From Mesorhizobium sp. WSM4311 (GTDB lineage: Bacteria > Pseudomonadota > Alphaproteobacteria > Rhizobiales > Rhizobiaceae): DNA of 64,000 bases. A model generated the notes under the pieces. That model saw only the letters and a list, made by a program, of their open reading frames with translations. It did no database searches and had not been told where the DNA came from. A program made the position numbers and the translations under genes. Of the stretch, positions 26,929-36,137 are shown piece after piece. Positions within the stretch are counted from its first letter, which is position 1. Every line of letters starts with the position of its first letter. Location of the stretch: NCBI RefSeq assembly GCF_002295115.1, contig NZ_NSFV01000002.1:1-64000 (forward strand), in the 5' to 3' direction.

Positions 26929-28641
26929 CTAGTCTTCCGGTGCCGTGGCGGGAGCCGTGTAGCGGCGGCGCACTGCATCAAGCACACGCTTGCGGCTCTC
27001 CTTGGCGGAGAGCTTTTTATCGTTCTCCGCCTCGGCGGTTTCGCGCGCCAGATCCTTGTCCCTGATCTGGTTGCGGAACCATTTGGAATAGTCGCCGGCA
27101 CGCAGGTGGAACTGCCAGGTCCTATCGTCGATGCCCTCGGCGATCTGAGCGAAAATCATCAGATTATGGGCCCTGAGGTTCATCGCATCGTCGGGGCCGT
27201 GGAAATAGAAACTGCCCGCCTCGTCGAGTTGCCCCTCGGCATATTTGCGGCTGTGCCGCTTGAGGGATTGACGCGGCTCGATGACCTTGACCGTCGCGAT
27301 CTTCTTGCGTTTCTGCGGTCGCCAGAACAGCACGCGCTCGCCCTTGGGCGAGGCCATGTCCTTTGGCGGGTCGATGCCGGTCTCGCTGCAGTAGGCCTTG
27401 ACGACATCCTTCGCCTTGGGGCCAAGGGCAATGATGGCGGTCACCAGGCGCAGCGCGTCGGTCGAGATCGCTTCGGGATGCACTGTGATCAGCACCGTGC
27501 CGGGCAATTCCAGGGACAGGATCGCGCGCGTGTCATCACGCCGCTTGGGCAGAAGATGGTGCGCTTCGTCGATGATAAGCCAGTGCGGCCTGGCCGTTCG
27601 ACGTCGAAAACTGCCGAGGCCGGGCAGTAGGTCGGCAAAGAAATCTGGGCGTTCATTGACGCGCAGCGCCAATCCATTGATGACGACATTGCTGTCGGCT
27701 TTCTCGATGAGGTCCAGCACTTGCGCCTTGGTCGGCGCGCTCGAGCCGTCGCCCAGACGCACGGCGTCTTCGAGGCCGTCATAATCGCCTTCGGGGTCGA
27801 AGATGCAGAATTGAAACCCGCTCTCGACGAAGCGTTCCGTCAGCGCGGTGGCCAGGGTGGACTTGCCGATGCCGGAGCTGCCGGCGATGAGGATCGTGTC
27901 GGTTGGCGACAGGTAGATCTCGTCGCCGCCGGCGGAACCCAGCACGATGCCGTCATGCCGCCTCGGCAGGATGTCGTGATCGCGCTTGATCAGCCTGTCG
28001 ACCAGTTCCTCCACGCCCTTCCCGCGTGCGCCACGCGTGACCAGATCCGCTGTGGTCTTGACCGCGGGAATTGCATTGTCGACGGCGATGCTGCAGCCGC
28101 AAGCCTTCAGGAAGGCATGGTCGTTCTCGGCGTCGCCGACACCGACCACATTGTGTGGCGACAGCCGGAGATCCTGCAGCGCCGCGGCCAGCCCGGTGGC
28201 CTTGTTGATGCCGCTCGGCAGGATCATCACCGCGCCCTTGTTGAAGATGATTTCCAGTTCGAGCCCCATCTTCTTGATGGTTTCGAGCACGGTCGTCTGA
28301 TGCGGCTCCCAGGTCGCGACGATCGACCGGCCCACGGAAAGCGGCTTGACGCCCTGCTTCTTCAGTCTGGAGACGAATTCGGTTTCCGGCGAAGGTGAGA
28401 TCACCCGCTCTTCCTCACTGGCCGGCGTGTAGATCAGCGCTCCGTTCTCGGCGACCACCTTGTCGAACAGGCCGATCTCGGGAAAGACGCGCTTGAGGTC
28501 GGGCAGCTCGCGCCCGGTCACAAGAATGAGCTTGCGGCCGCTTTTCTTGAACCGCTCCAGCGCGGCAAGAGTCGTCTTCGAGACGATCCCGTCATGCGCC
28601 AGCGTGCCGTCGTAATCCGTCGCCAATGCGATGAAATACAT
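26929..28641 (-). CDS. HAD-family phosphatase fused to a P-loop (HerA/VirB4-like) ATPase
   Basis: The 570-residue protein starts at MYFIALATDYDGTLA, where DYDGT is the HAD nucleophile motif. ILVTGREL, the cap region and GVGDAENDHAFL complete a Cof-type HAD phosphatase (about 1-225). From about 245 a second domain begins, with Walker A AGSSGIGKSTLA (near 252), FDPEGDYDGLE and Walker B HWLIIDEAHHLLPKRRDD (near 355), as in HerA/VirB4-type ATPases. Such two-domain proteins occur in proteobacteria, but their role is unknown. The gene lies 10 bases after the SDR gene at 28652-29617, so the two form an operon. The C-terminal third is charged with no recognised domain. Confidence 0.85.
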   Translation of the reverse strand: MYFIALATDYDGTLAHDGIVSKTTLAALERFKKSGRKLILVTGRELPDLKRVFPEIGLFDKVVAENGALIYTPASEEERVISPSPETEFVSRLKKQGVKPLSVGRSIVATWEPHQTTVLETIKKMGLELEIIFNKGAVMILPSGINKATGLAAALQDLRLSPHNVVGVGDAENDHAFLKACGCSIAVDNAIPAVKTTADLVTRGARGKGVEELVDRLIKRDHDILPRRHDGIVLGSAGGDEIYLSPTDTILIAGSSGIGKSTLATALTERFVESGFQFCIFDPEGDYDGLEDAVRLGDGSSAPTKAQVLDLIEKADSNVVINGLALRVNERPDFFADLLPGLGSFRRRTARPHWLIIDEAHHLLPKRRDDTRAILSLELPGTVLITVHPEAISTDALRLVTAIIALGPKAKDVVKAYCSETGIDPPKDMASPKGERVLFWRPQKRKKIATVKVIEPRQSLKRHSRKYAEGQLDEAGSFYFHGPDDAMNLRAHNLMIFAQIAEGIDDRTWQFHLRAGDYSKWFRNQIRDKDLARETAEAENDKKLSAKESRKRVLDAVRRRYTAPATAPED

Positions 28642-28651
28642 TGCACGGGCC

Positions 28652-29617
28652 TCAATAGCCGCCGACCACGGGCAATATCTCGCCGGTGATGTAGCTCGAG
28701 CAATGTGGCGAGGCGAGGAACACATAGGCCGGTGCGAGTTCCTCCGGCTGCGCCGGCCGCTTCATCGGTGTGTCCGCGCCGAACTTCGAAACGTCGCCGG
28801 CCTCCTTGTCCGAAGGGTTGAGCGGGGTCCATACCGGACCCGGTGCAACCGCGTTCACTCGTATGCCCTTGCCGAGCAGATTGCCGGAAAGGGCGCGGGT
28901 GAAGGCATGGATGCCGCCCTTGGTCATGGAGTAGTCGACCAGCGCCTTCGACCCGTCGATGCCGGTGACCGAACCGGTGTTGATGATGGCCGAGCCCGGC
29001 TTCATATGCGGGACGGCTTCCTGTGCCATATGGAAATAGCCGTAGAGGTTGGTCTTCAGCGTCGTGTCGAAATGCTCTTCGGTCAGTTCTGCGAACTCGC
29101 TCGAATGAATCTGGAATGCCGCATTGTTGACCAGCACGTCGATGCGGCCGAATGCCTTGACCGTTTGCGCCACCGCGTTGCGGCATTCGTCGCGTTCGCT
29201 GACGTCGGCCTTCACCAGGATACAGCGCCGTCCCTCCGCCTCGACGGCGGACTTTGTCGCCTTGGCATCCCTGTCCTCGGCCAGATAGACGATCGCAATG
29301 TCGGCGCCCTCGCGGGCGAACAGAACCGACACCGAACGGCCGATGCCGGAATCGCCGCCGGTGATGAGAGCGACCTTGTCTTCGAGCTTTTTCGATCCGA
29401 GGTAGAAGGGCGCATCGTAGAGCGGCGCCGGTTCGATCGCCCATTCATCCCCCGGCTTGGGATGATGTTGCTCGGGAAAGGGTGGCTCGGGATATTTTCG
29501 GGCGCCGGCCTGCATGGCGTGTTGGCCCTTGCCGTTGCCTTTCGATTTGTCCCTGGCATCGATGCCACGCTGGATGCGACGCTGCTTGGCGGCTTCGCTG
29601 GCTGTCCTGCTCTGCAT
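28652..29617 (-). CDS. SDR-family oxidoreductase (YghA/stress type)
   Basis: This 321-residue protein starts at ATG 29617 behind GAGGAG. The first 85 residues are a Lys/Gln/Pro-rich extension (PPFPEQHHPKPGDEWAIEP) typical of the YghA/general-stress-39 SDR group. The Rossmann core has TGGDSGIGRSVS, NNAAFQ, the Ser in NTGSVTG and YSMTKGG (catalytic YxxxK), so NADPH-linked reductase activity is expected. The substrate is unknown. It heads a two-gene operon with the HAD-ATPase fusion. Confidence 0.92.
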   Translation of the reverse strand: MQSRTASEAAKQRRIQRGIDARDKSKGNGKGQHAMQAGARKYPEPPFPEQHHPKPGDEWAIEPAPLYDAPFYLGSKKLEDKVALITGGDSGIGRSVSVLFAREGADIAIVYLAEDRDAKATKSAVEAEGRRCILVKADVSERDECRNAVAQTVKAFGRIDVLVNNAAFQIHSSEFAELTEEHFDTTLKTNLYGYFHMAQEAVPHMKPGSAIINTGSVTGIDGSKALVDYSMTKGGIHAFTRALSGNLLGKGIRVNAVAPGPVWTPLNPSDKEAGDVSKFGADTPMKRPAQPEELAPAYVFLASPHCSSYITGEILPVVGGY

Positions 29618-29698
29618 GGCTCTCTCCTCGGCTTCGAGGAGGAACAACGCGCGTCGGACGAAAAGGTTTGCGCAAAAAAGACGATCATGCCGCCCGCG

Positions 29699-29899
29699 TC
29701 ATGCCACACGGCGGTAGCTGTAGTGATCCCTGATGAATTCATTGAAGAAGCGGCCTTTCGAGGCAGCTTTCCTGAAAGCGGCATAGGTTGCCGGGGCAAC
29801 CTCCGCATAGTCGTAGCGATGGCCGCTCGGCACGAACCAGACGGAGAGGATTCTGGTCGCGGGATCGTATTGTGTGCTTCGGATCGCGGTCGACGGCAT
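29699..29899 (-). CDS. KTSC-domain small protein
   Basis: The 66-residue protein MPSTAIRSTQYDPATRILSV is entirely a KTSC domain: the IRSTQYD start, VWFVPSGHRYDYAEVAP and the GRFFNEFIRDHY end. These domains are found alone or beside RNA-binding or stress proteins, and function is unknown. It lies upstream of the SDR/HAD-ATPase operon in the same direction. Confidence 0.88.
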   Translation of the reverse strand: MPSTAIRSTQYDPATRILSVWFVPSGHRYDYAEVAPATYAAFRKAASKGRFFNEFIRDHYSYRRVA

Positions 29900-30037
29900 G
29901 TTGGCTACCTGACTGCTCAGCTAGATAAATCCGCCAGGCGTGGTTCCGGTTCCCAGTCGTCATTCATCGCATCATCCATCAACCACCGAGGCGCCGCTCG
30001 TATTGCCCTGCTGCTCCGCCCTCACCATCTAGGCGGG

Positions 30038-30652
30038 ATGTCACGCCTCAAATCGAAAGCAACCGGCCGGGCCTTGGCATTCCAGCCTGACCTCTTTGGT
30101 GACGCCGAGGATTTGCCGGAGGGCTTTGCCTATCAGCCCGGATTCATCACGCAGCAGGAAGAGACAGAGCTTGCCCGGCATCTCGAGGGACTGCCGTTCC
30201 AGGCGTTCGATTTCCATGGCCATCTGGCAAACCGGCGTGTCGTCGGGTTTGGTCTGCGCTACGATTATGACCGGCGCGAAGTGGTCGAGGCGCTGCCGAT
30301 CCCAGACTTCCTGCTGCCTGTGCGCGACAAGGTCGCGGCCCTTGCGCGCCGGCCTGTCGAGGCTTTCGCGCAGGTGCTGATCAATGAATACCGGCCTGGC
30401 GCCGGTATCGGCTGGCATCGCGACAAGCCGCATTTCGAGGATGTCGCCGGCATCTCGCTGCTGGCGCCCTGCAGTTTCCGGCTGCGGCGAAAGAGCGGTG
30501 ACGGGTGGGAGCGCCGGACCATCGTCGTCGAGCCAAGATCGGCCTATCTCATGACGGGACCTTCGCGCACGGAGTGGGAGCACAGCATCCCGCCGCTTGC
30601 CGAGCATCGCTACTCGATCACCTTGCGGACACTGCGGTCTCGAAACCCCTGA
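30038..30652 (+). CDS. AlkB-like 2-oxoglutarate/Fe(II) dioxygenase
   Basis: The 204-residue enzyme has the AlkB fold motifs: INEYRPGAGIGWHRDKPHFED (His and Asp near 127-129), WEHSIPPL (third ligand, near 182) and RYSITLRTLR (2-oxoglutarate-binding Arg). It should oxidatively remove alkyl groups from nucleic acid bases. It is slightly shorter than E. coli AlkB and of the ALKBH-like bacterial subgroup. The ATG 30038 follows GGCGGG. The gene is not in an operon with its neighbours. Confidence 0.9.
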   Translation: MSRLKSKATGRALAFQPDLFGDAEDLPEGFAYQPGFITQQEETELARHLEGLPFQAFDFHGHLANRRVVGFGLRYDYDRREVVEALPIPDFLLPVRDKVAALARRPVEAFAQVLINEYRPGAGIGWHRDKPHFEDVAGISLLAPCSFRLRRKSGDGWERRTIVVEPRSAYLMTGPSRTEWEHSIPPLAEHRYSITLRTLRSRNP

Positions 30653-30674
30653 GGCCAAGCCGATCGCCGAGGCT

Positions 30675-31460
30675 CTACTTGACGCCAATGCCGGCGGTCA
30701 GGCCGCCGTCGATCCTGTAATCGGCGCCGGTGCAGAAGCCGGCTTTTGACGAGCACAGGAAAGCGATGAGCTCCGCCACTTCCTCCGGCTCGCCGATGCG
30801 GCCAAGCGGATGGGCAGCGCCGAAGCGCTTGTAAGCTTCCTCGACATCGGCGTCGCTGCCGTGGTCGCCACGCGCGGCCTTTTCCAGGATCGGCGTGCGG
30901 ATCGAGCCCGGGCTAACCGAATTCACCCTTATGCCTGCTTCCGCGTAATCGAGTGCGAGCGAGCGCGTCAACGTGTGGATGGCGCCCTTGGTCGTGGCAT
31001 AGGCGGCAACGTTCTGCTGACAGGCGAAGCCTTGCACCGAGGCGACGTTGACGATAGCGCCGCCGCCGCGCTTGATCATTTCCGGAATGCCGAAATGGGC
31101 GGTCAGGTAGATCGAGCCGACATTGACCGTCATTGCCCGGTTCCAGGTTTCCCAATCGGTCGTCGTCGCGGTCCCGTAGGGATGGATCGCAGCGGAATTG
31201 ACGATAATGTCGATGCCGCCGAATTTCACGACGCCGGCGACTACCGCGTCGCGAACCTGATCGGAAACGGACACGTCGACCGTTTGCACCAGCGCATCCG
31301 CTCCGGCCTTGGCAAGGCTTTCCTGCATGGCGGCATTGGCGGCTCTGTCGATGCCGCAGGCGACGATCGCCGCACCTCCCTGCGCCAGCCGCCTTGCGGT
31401 GGCGAGCGCGATGCCGGTCGTCCCCGTCACCAATGCCACCTTGCCGTCGAAATCCTTCAT
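30675..31460 (-). CDS. SDR-family oxidoreductase, divergent from uxuA
   Basis: This 261-residue classical SDR starts [20 protein letters not shown]. It has the NAD(P)-binding TGTTGIA loop, [16 protein letters not shown] and YATTKGA (YxxxK). The loop lacks one Gly of the usual TGxxxGIG. It diverges from mannonate dehydratase with 101 bases between, so it may act in uronate catabolism, for example in place of fructuronate reductase. That role is inferred only from position. Confidence 0.85.
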   Translation of the reverse strand: MKDFDGKVALVTGTTGIALATARRLAQGGAAIVACGIDRAANAAMQESLAKAGADALVQTVDVSVSDQVRDAVVAGVVKFGGIDIIVNSAAIHPYGTATTTDWETWNRAMTVNVGSIYLTAHFGIPEMIKRGGGAIVNVASVQGFACQQNVAAYATTKGAIHTLTRSLALDYAEAGIRVNSVSPGSIRTPILEKAARGDHGSDADVEEAYKRFGAAHPLGRIGEPEEVAELIAFLCSSKAGFCTGADYRIDGGLTAGIGVK

Positions 31461-31561
31461 CGCAGGAGCTCCTTCATGCGCAACAAAAACCCGGTTCTGA
31501 GTTTGACACTCATCGTAGTCAAACAATAGGTTGCCGGTCTCTCGCAAAAAGGACAGTTGCA

Positions 31562-32746
31562 ATGGAACAGTGCTGGCGCTGGTATGGTCCGGATGATCCG
31601 GTGACACTCGATCATGTCAGGCAGGCCGGTGCCACCGGCGTGGTTTCGGCGCTTCACCACATCTACGATGGCAGGGCCTGGCCCGAAGCCGATGTGCTCG
31701 AGCGCAAACGGATCATCGAGGCCGCCGGCCTCACATGGTCGGTGGTCGAGAGCATCCCGGTCCACAATTCCTTCAAGATCGGCGCGCCGGAACGCGAGCG
31801 CTACGCCGGCTACTATCGCGACAGCATCCGCACGCTCGCCAAGGCAGGCATCAAAACGATCTGCTACAATTTCATGCCGGTGGTGGACTGGACGCGCACC
31901 GACCTCATGTATCGCCTGCCGACTACCGGCTATGCCTTGCGTTTCGACGCCATCGATTTTGCCGCCTATGACCTTTTCGTGCTGCAGCGCAAGAACGGCG
32001 TCGCCAGCTATACTCCGGCGCGGATTGCCGAAGCCGAGAAGCGGCTGAAGGCGTTGACGCCAGAGCAGGTCGATCAGATCGAGCGCAACCTCATCGCCGG
32101 CCTGCCGGCAACCGAGCGCAAGTATGACCGCGACAGTTTCCGCGAGGCTTTGACGGAGTATGATGGGATTGGGCCTAAGGAGTTGCGCGACAACCTCGCC
32201 TGGTTCCTGCGCGAGATCATTCCGGTCGCCGAAGAGGAGGGGGTGCGCATGTGCATCCATCCCGACGACCCGCCCTTTTCGCTCTATGGCCTGCCGCGCG
32301 TCGTTTCGACCGCGCAGGATGCTCGCTTCATCCTCAGCGCCGTCGACAGCCCGGCCAATGGGCTGACCTTCTGCACCGGCTCCTACGGCACGCGCGCCGA
32401 CAACGACATCGTCGCCATGGTCAAGGAATTCGCCGACCGCATCCATTTCGTCCATCTGCGCAACATCACGATCGAGGAGGACGGCTCGTTCTATGAAGCC
32501 GAGCATCTCGAGGGCGGCACCGACATGGCGCATGTCATCCTCGCTCTGATGCAGGAGGAGGCACGTCGTCGCAAGGAGGGCCGTGCCGACTGGCGCATCC
32601 CGATGCGGCCGGACCATGGCCACCTGCTCGCCGACGACATCGGCAAGAAGAAGATCAATCCCGGCTACTCGCTGATCGGCCGGCTGAAAGGCCTCGCCGA
32701 GTTGCGTGGCATCATGCGTGCGGTCGAGCAGCTCGGGCTGGCGTGA
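31562..32746 (+). CDS. uxuA: D-mannonate dehydratase
   Basis: The 394-residue enzyme converts D-mannonate to 2-keto-3-deoxygluconate in hexuronate breakdown. [20 protein letters not shown] is the characteristic UxuA start. The TIM-barrel metal ligands are in [24 protein letters not shown] and RPDHGHLL. The length is normal. ATG 31562 follows AAAAGGAC. The divergent SDR shares the promoter region. Confidence 0.95.
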   Translation: MEQCWRWYGPDDPVTLDHVRQAGATGVVSALHHIYDGRAWPEADVLERKRIIEAAGLTWSVVESIPVHNSFKIGAPERERYAGYYRDSIRTLAKAGIKTICYNFMPVVDWTRTDLMYRLPTTGYALRFDAIDFAAYDLFVLQRKNGVASYTPARIAEAEKRLKALTPEQVDQIERNLIAGLPATERKYDRDSFREALTEYDGIGPKELRDNLAWFLREIIPVAEEEGVRMCIHPDDPPFSLYGLPRVVSTAQDARFILSAVDSPANGLTFCTGSYGTRADNDIVAMVKEFADRIHFVHLRNITIEEDGSFYEAEHLEGGTDMAHVILALMQEEARRRKEGRADWRIPMRPDHGHLLADDIGKKKINPGYSLIGRLKGLAELRGIMRAVEQLGLA

Positions 32747-32759
32747 CCAGCCAGGCACC

Positions 32760-33620
32760 TCAATGCAGGTGCCTGAGCTTGTCGGGATTGCGCACGACGT
32801 AGATCGCCGCGATCTTCCCATCCTCGATGTCGAGTGCGGTGGTCTGGAATTCGCCATCGGCTTCCAGGGTGACGAACCCCGGCAATCCGTTGATGAAACC
32901 GACGCGGACAAGCTTCGAGCCATGCGTGCGCAACCAGGCGGCGACCTGTTCATACTGTCTCATGACGGCATCCAAGCCCAGGGCCGGCTGCGTGGCCGCC
33001 GGGCGCTTGCCGCCACCGTCGGCATGGGCGATGACATCGGTCGCCAGCATGGCGCCAAGCGCCTTCATGTCGCCGCTGCGCGAGGCCGTGAAGAAGGCCT
33101 CGGCCAGCGCCAGGCCGCGTTGCCTTTCTACCGTGAAACGGGGCCGCGCCTCGCGGACATGGCCACGCGCCCGGGCCGCGAGCTGGCGGCAGGCCGCCGG
33201 GTCGCGCTCGATGGCGGCCGCGACCTCGTCGAACCCGAGCCCAAACACATCGTGCAGCAGGAAGGCGGCACGCTCGAGCGGAGACAGGCGCTCCAGCACC
33301 AGCATCAGCGGCAAGGTTACGTCCTCCACCTCGTCCTCTTCCACAACGGGGTCGGGAAGCCAGGGGCCGACATAGGTCTCGCGTTTGTGCCGCGCGGATT
33401 TGAGCTGGTCGAGACACAGCCGCGTCACCGTGCGGCGCAGGAATGCCTCGGGTTCGCGGACGGCACTGCGGTCGGCCTTCATCCAGCGGATGAAGGCCTC
33501 CTGCACGGCATCCTCGGCGTCCGACACCGAGCCCAGCATGCGGTAGGCGACACGCATGAGCTTTGGACGCAGCGGGCCGAAGCCCGCCGCGGCGTCGTCG
33601 TCGGGCGCTGAGCTAGTCAT
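32760..33620 (-). CDS. ECF41-group sigma factor (SigJ-like) with SnoaL-like C-terminal domain
   Basis: The 286-residue sigma factor has region 2 (AYRMLGSVSDAEDAVQEAF, RWMKADR) and region 4 (LSPLERAAFLLHDVFGLGFD with an HTH). A WLPEP-like linker (GPWLPDPVV) and a fused SnoaL-type regulatory domain with DGGGK and the end NPDKLRHLH define ECF41. There is no anti-sigma gene, since the C-terminal domain does that job. It is translationally coupled (TGATG) to the upstream carboxymuconolactone decarboxylase gene, the classic ECF41 partner. Confidence 0.95.
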   Translation of the reverse strand: MTSSAPDDDAAAGFGPLRPKLMRVAYRMLGSVSDAEDAVQEAFIRWMKADRSAVREPEAFLRRTVTRLCLDQLKSARHKRETYVGPWLPDPVVEEDEVEDVTLPLMLVLERLSPLERAAFLLHDVFGLGFDEVAAAIERDPAACRQLAARARGHVREARPRFTVERQRGLALAEAFFTASRSGDMKALGAMLATDVIAHADGGGKRPAATQPALGLDAVMRQYEQVAAWLRTHGSKLVRVGFINGLPGFVTLEADGEFQTTALDIEDGKIAAIYVVRNPDKLRHLH

Positions 33621-34096
33621 CAGACCGCGGCCACCCGGGCGGCCTTCACGGCAGCCGGGTCGGCATACAGGCCGAAACCGACGGCGATGCGGTTCCAGGC
33701 GTTGATGATGTTGATCGTCAAGGTAAGCTTGATCTGCTCCTCCTCCGTGAAATGCGCCTTCAACGCATCATAGGCGCTTGCATGGCTGGTACCTTCCGAG
33801 AGCCGGGTCAAGGCCTCGGTCCAGCCGAGTGCGGCGCGTTCGCGGTCGCTGTAGCAGGGCGCTTCACGCCAGGCGGGCAAAAGGTAGATGCGCTGCTCGG
33901 TTTCCCCGTTCTCGCGCGCTTCTGTGGCGTGAAGATTGATGCAGTTGGCGCAGCCATTGATCTGCGAGGCACGCAGCTTCACCAGTTCGGTGAGGCTGTG
34001 CTCGAGACTGGCGGCGGCGGAGAGCTCGATCGAGGATCGCTGCCAGTTCTTCATCAGCGAAGGGGCGGCGGCAAAGAGGTCGATTTTTGCGGTCAT
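33620..34096 (-). CDS. Carboxymuconolactone decarboxylase/AhpD-like protein
   Basis: This 158-residue protein starts MTAKIDLFAAAPSLMKNWQ at ATG 34096, behind GGAAG. ASQINGCANCINLHATEAR carries the CxxC of the AhpD-like peroxidase-reductant family. It is the usual target gene of ECF41 sigma factors, and it precedes and overlaps the sigma gene. The promoter at 34129-34155 fits the ECF41 consensus, so this is a likely autoregulated operon. The physiological substrate is unknown. Confidence 0.93.
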   Translation of the reverse strand: MTAKIDLFAAAPSLMKNWQRSSIELSAAASLEHSLTELVKLRASQINGCANCINLHATEARENGETEQRIYLLPAWREAPCYSDRERAALGWTEALTRLSEGTSHASAYDALKAHFTEEEQIKLTLTINIINAWNRIAVGFGLYADPAAVKAARVAAV

Positions 34097-34128
34097 GGTG
34101 GGCTTCCTTCTGTTGGTGCCGACCGCAT

Positions 34129-34155
34129 GACGAGGCAGCATCTGCCAGTGTGACA
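34129..34155 (-). promoter_or_regulatory. ECF41-type promoter of the CMD-sigma operon
   Basis: On the minus strand TGTCACA (34155-34149) and CGTC (34132-34129) are separated by exactly 16 bases, the known ECF41 consensus. The start codon at 34096 is 33 bases downstream of the -10. Confidence 0.75.
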
Positions 34156-34369
34156 TGCCTGCCAGGATTTTTTGTCCGCTATGCATCGTTCCCCTCAGTT
34201 GCTCCGGAATGCTTCGCGGCGTCGGCCAAGCGACCTTCGACTGGTCACCGCCCTTGATGCGCGCCAAGCGGCGGCTCACCGTCTGGCGTAACTTGCGCGA
34301 TGTCTAACATAAGAGCAGAATTGAAGGCGTTTGAAGGAGATCGGCTCATAAGCAAATCGGGAGGAAACC

Positions 34370-35809
34370 ATGAACACCATGAGCCTCACCACGCTTGATC
34401 GCGGCAAGACGACAATCGACGCCGCAACCATCGAAACGCTTTCGGCACAATTGCGCGGCACACTGCTTCAGCAGGGGGACGCAGCCTACGACGAGGCCCG
34501 CACCATCTGGAATGCCATGGTCGACCGGCGCCCCGGGGTGATCGTGTGTTGCGTGGGCGCCTCCGACGTCATCCGTGCCGTAAATTTCGCCAGGGAAAAC
34601 AGGCTTCTCGTCTCCGTGCGCGGCGGCGGCCACAACATTGCCGGCAGCGCCGTCTGCGATGGCGGCCTGATGATCGATCTGTCGCCGATGAAGTCGGTGC
34701 GGGTCGATCCCGCCGCACGGCGGGCATGGGTTGGACCCGGCGCCACGCTCGCCGATGTCGACCGCGAAACGCAGGCCTTTGGGCTGGCGGTGCCGACCGG
34801 CATCAATTCGACCACCGGCATATCAGGCCTGACCCTGGGCGGTGGCTTTGGCTGGATCACCCGCAAATTCGGCCTGACAATCGACAATCTTGTCTCCGCC
34901 GATGTGGTCACCGCCGACGGCATGTTGCTGCGCGCCAGCCAGACGGAAAATCCGGACCTGTTCTGGGCATTACGTGGCGGCGGCGGCAATTTCGGCATTG
35001 TCACGGCATTCGAGTTTCAGCTCCACCAGATGGGTCCGCAGGTTCTGTCTGGGCTTGTCGTGCATCCTTTCGCCGACGCCGAGAAGGTGCTGGAGGAGTA
35101 TCGCAACGCGCTCGAAACAGCGCCCGACGAACTGACCTGCTGGGTGGTCATGCGCCAAGCGCCGCCACTGCCCTTCCTGCCGGCCGAGTGGCATGGCAAG
35201 GATGTTCTGGTGCTGGCCATGTGCTATTGCGGTGATCTCCAGGCGGGAGAAAAGGCGACGAAGAAGCTTCGCGCCATCGGTTCGCCGATAGCCGATGTCG
35301 TCGGCCCCAACCCGTTCGCCGGCTGGCAGCAGGCATTCGACCCATTGCTCGCCCCCGGCGCCCGCAACTACTGGAAGAGCCATGACTTCACCGAGCTCTC
35401 CGACAGGGCAGCTGAGGTCGTCACCGAAGCGATACGTGAGCTTCCTGGCCCGGAATGCGAGATATTCATCGGCCATGTCGGCGGTGCGGCGGGCCGTGTG
35501 GCGCAGAACGCGACGGCGTTTCCGCAACGCAGCTCGCACTTCGTCATGAATGTCCATGCCCGCTGGCGCGAACCGGCGATGGACAGGGCTTGCATCGGCT
35601 GGGCGCGCGGCCTCTATGAGGCGGCCAAGCCCTATGCCGCCGGCACAGCCTATGTGAACTTCATGCCTGAGGACGAGGTCGACCGGGTGGAAGCGGCCTA
35701 TGGCGGCAATTACCAGCGGCTTCTGGAGATCAAGCAGCTCTATGACCCGCTGAACCTGTTCCGCATGAACCAGAATTTGTGGCCGAAACAAAGCCGGCGG
35801 GCCGCCTGA
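34370..35809 (+). CDS. FAD-linked oxidase, berberine-bridge-enzyme type
   Basis: The 479-residue oxidoreductase has a PCMH FAD domain. SVRGGGHNIAGSAVCDGG includes the flavin-linked His near residue 88, and GLTLGGGFGWITRKFGLTID lacks the Cys of bicovalent enzymes, so flavin is probably single-linked. LRGGGGNFGIVTAFEF follows, and the BBE C-terminus YDPLNLFRMNQN ends the protein. The substrate may be a sugar or an aromatic alcohol. It is divergent from the ECF41-CMD operon, and a clear terminator follows it. Confidence 0.9.
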   Translation: MNTMSLTTLDRGKTTIDAATIETLSAQLRGTLLQQGDAAYDEARTIWNAMVDRRPGVIVCCVGASDVIRAVNFARENRLLVSVRGGGHNIAGSAVCDGGLMIDLSPMKSVRVDPAARRAWVGPGATLADVDRETQAFGLAVPTGINSTTGISGLTLGGGFGWITRKFGLTIDNLVSADVVTADGMLLRASQTENPDLFWALRGGGGNFGIVTAFEFQLHQMGPQVLSGLVVHPFADAEKVLEEYRNALETAPDELTCWVVMRQAPPLPFLPAEWHGKDVLVLAMCYCGDLQAGEKATKKLRAIGSPIADVVGPNPFAGWQQAFDPLLAPGARNYWKSHDFTELSDRAAEVVTEAIRELPGPECEIFIGHVGGAAGRVAQNATAFPQRSSHFVMNVHARWREPAMDRACIGWARGLYEAAKPYAAGTAYVNFMPEDEVDRVEAAYGGNYQRLLEIKQLYDPLNLFRMNQNLWPKQSRRAA

Positions 35810-35830
35810 GCCGCCCGCATGGCAGTGACG

Positions 35831-35864
35831 AAAGCCCGCGCCTCCGCTACAGGCGCGGGCTTTC
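35831..35864 (+). terminator. Rho-independent terminator after the BBE-type oxidase
   Basis: A 10-bp stem gcccgcgcct/aggcgcgggc with a seven-base loop is flanked by aaa and ttt, so it can work in both directions. Confidence 0.8.
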
Positions 35865-35933
35865 GCATGGCCATGGGTCTGGCTCTTCCGCGGCTCAGTT
35901 CAGATGGGCTGCCACAGCGTCAGGCGCTGGTCC

Positions 35934-36137
35934 TCACGAAACCGTCTCCGTTTCGTGCGCGGGCAGCGCCGCCGCCAGCCGGTTCGCCCACTCCTCGATG
36001 CCGGCCCGGTTCGCCAGCAAATCCTGCCGGATCTCGACGAGGACGGCGGGGATGCCCCGATCGTCGCCATGGACAGGCACGGCGTAGTCGGCGTCGCGGC
36101 TGATCACATAGGGCACGTTGGCCGGCCCGAGCCGCAT
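35934..36137 (-). pseudogene. N-formylglutamate amidohydrolase remnant (C-terminal part)
   Basis: The 67-codon frame reads NVPYVISRDADYAVPVHGDD then RGIPAVLVEIRQDLLANRAG and IEEWANRLAAAL. This is the C-terminal end of the FGase/HutG-type hydrolase family (normally about 260-290 residues). The N-terminal two-thirds, including the metal-binding N-H-G region, is absent upstream, where sequence becomes non-coding. It is best read as a deletion remnant. Confidence 0.75.
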
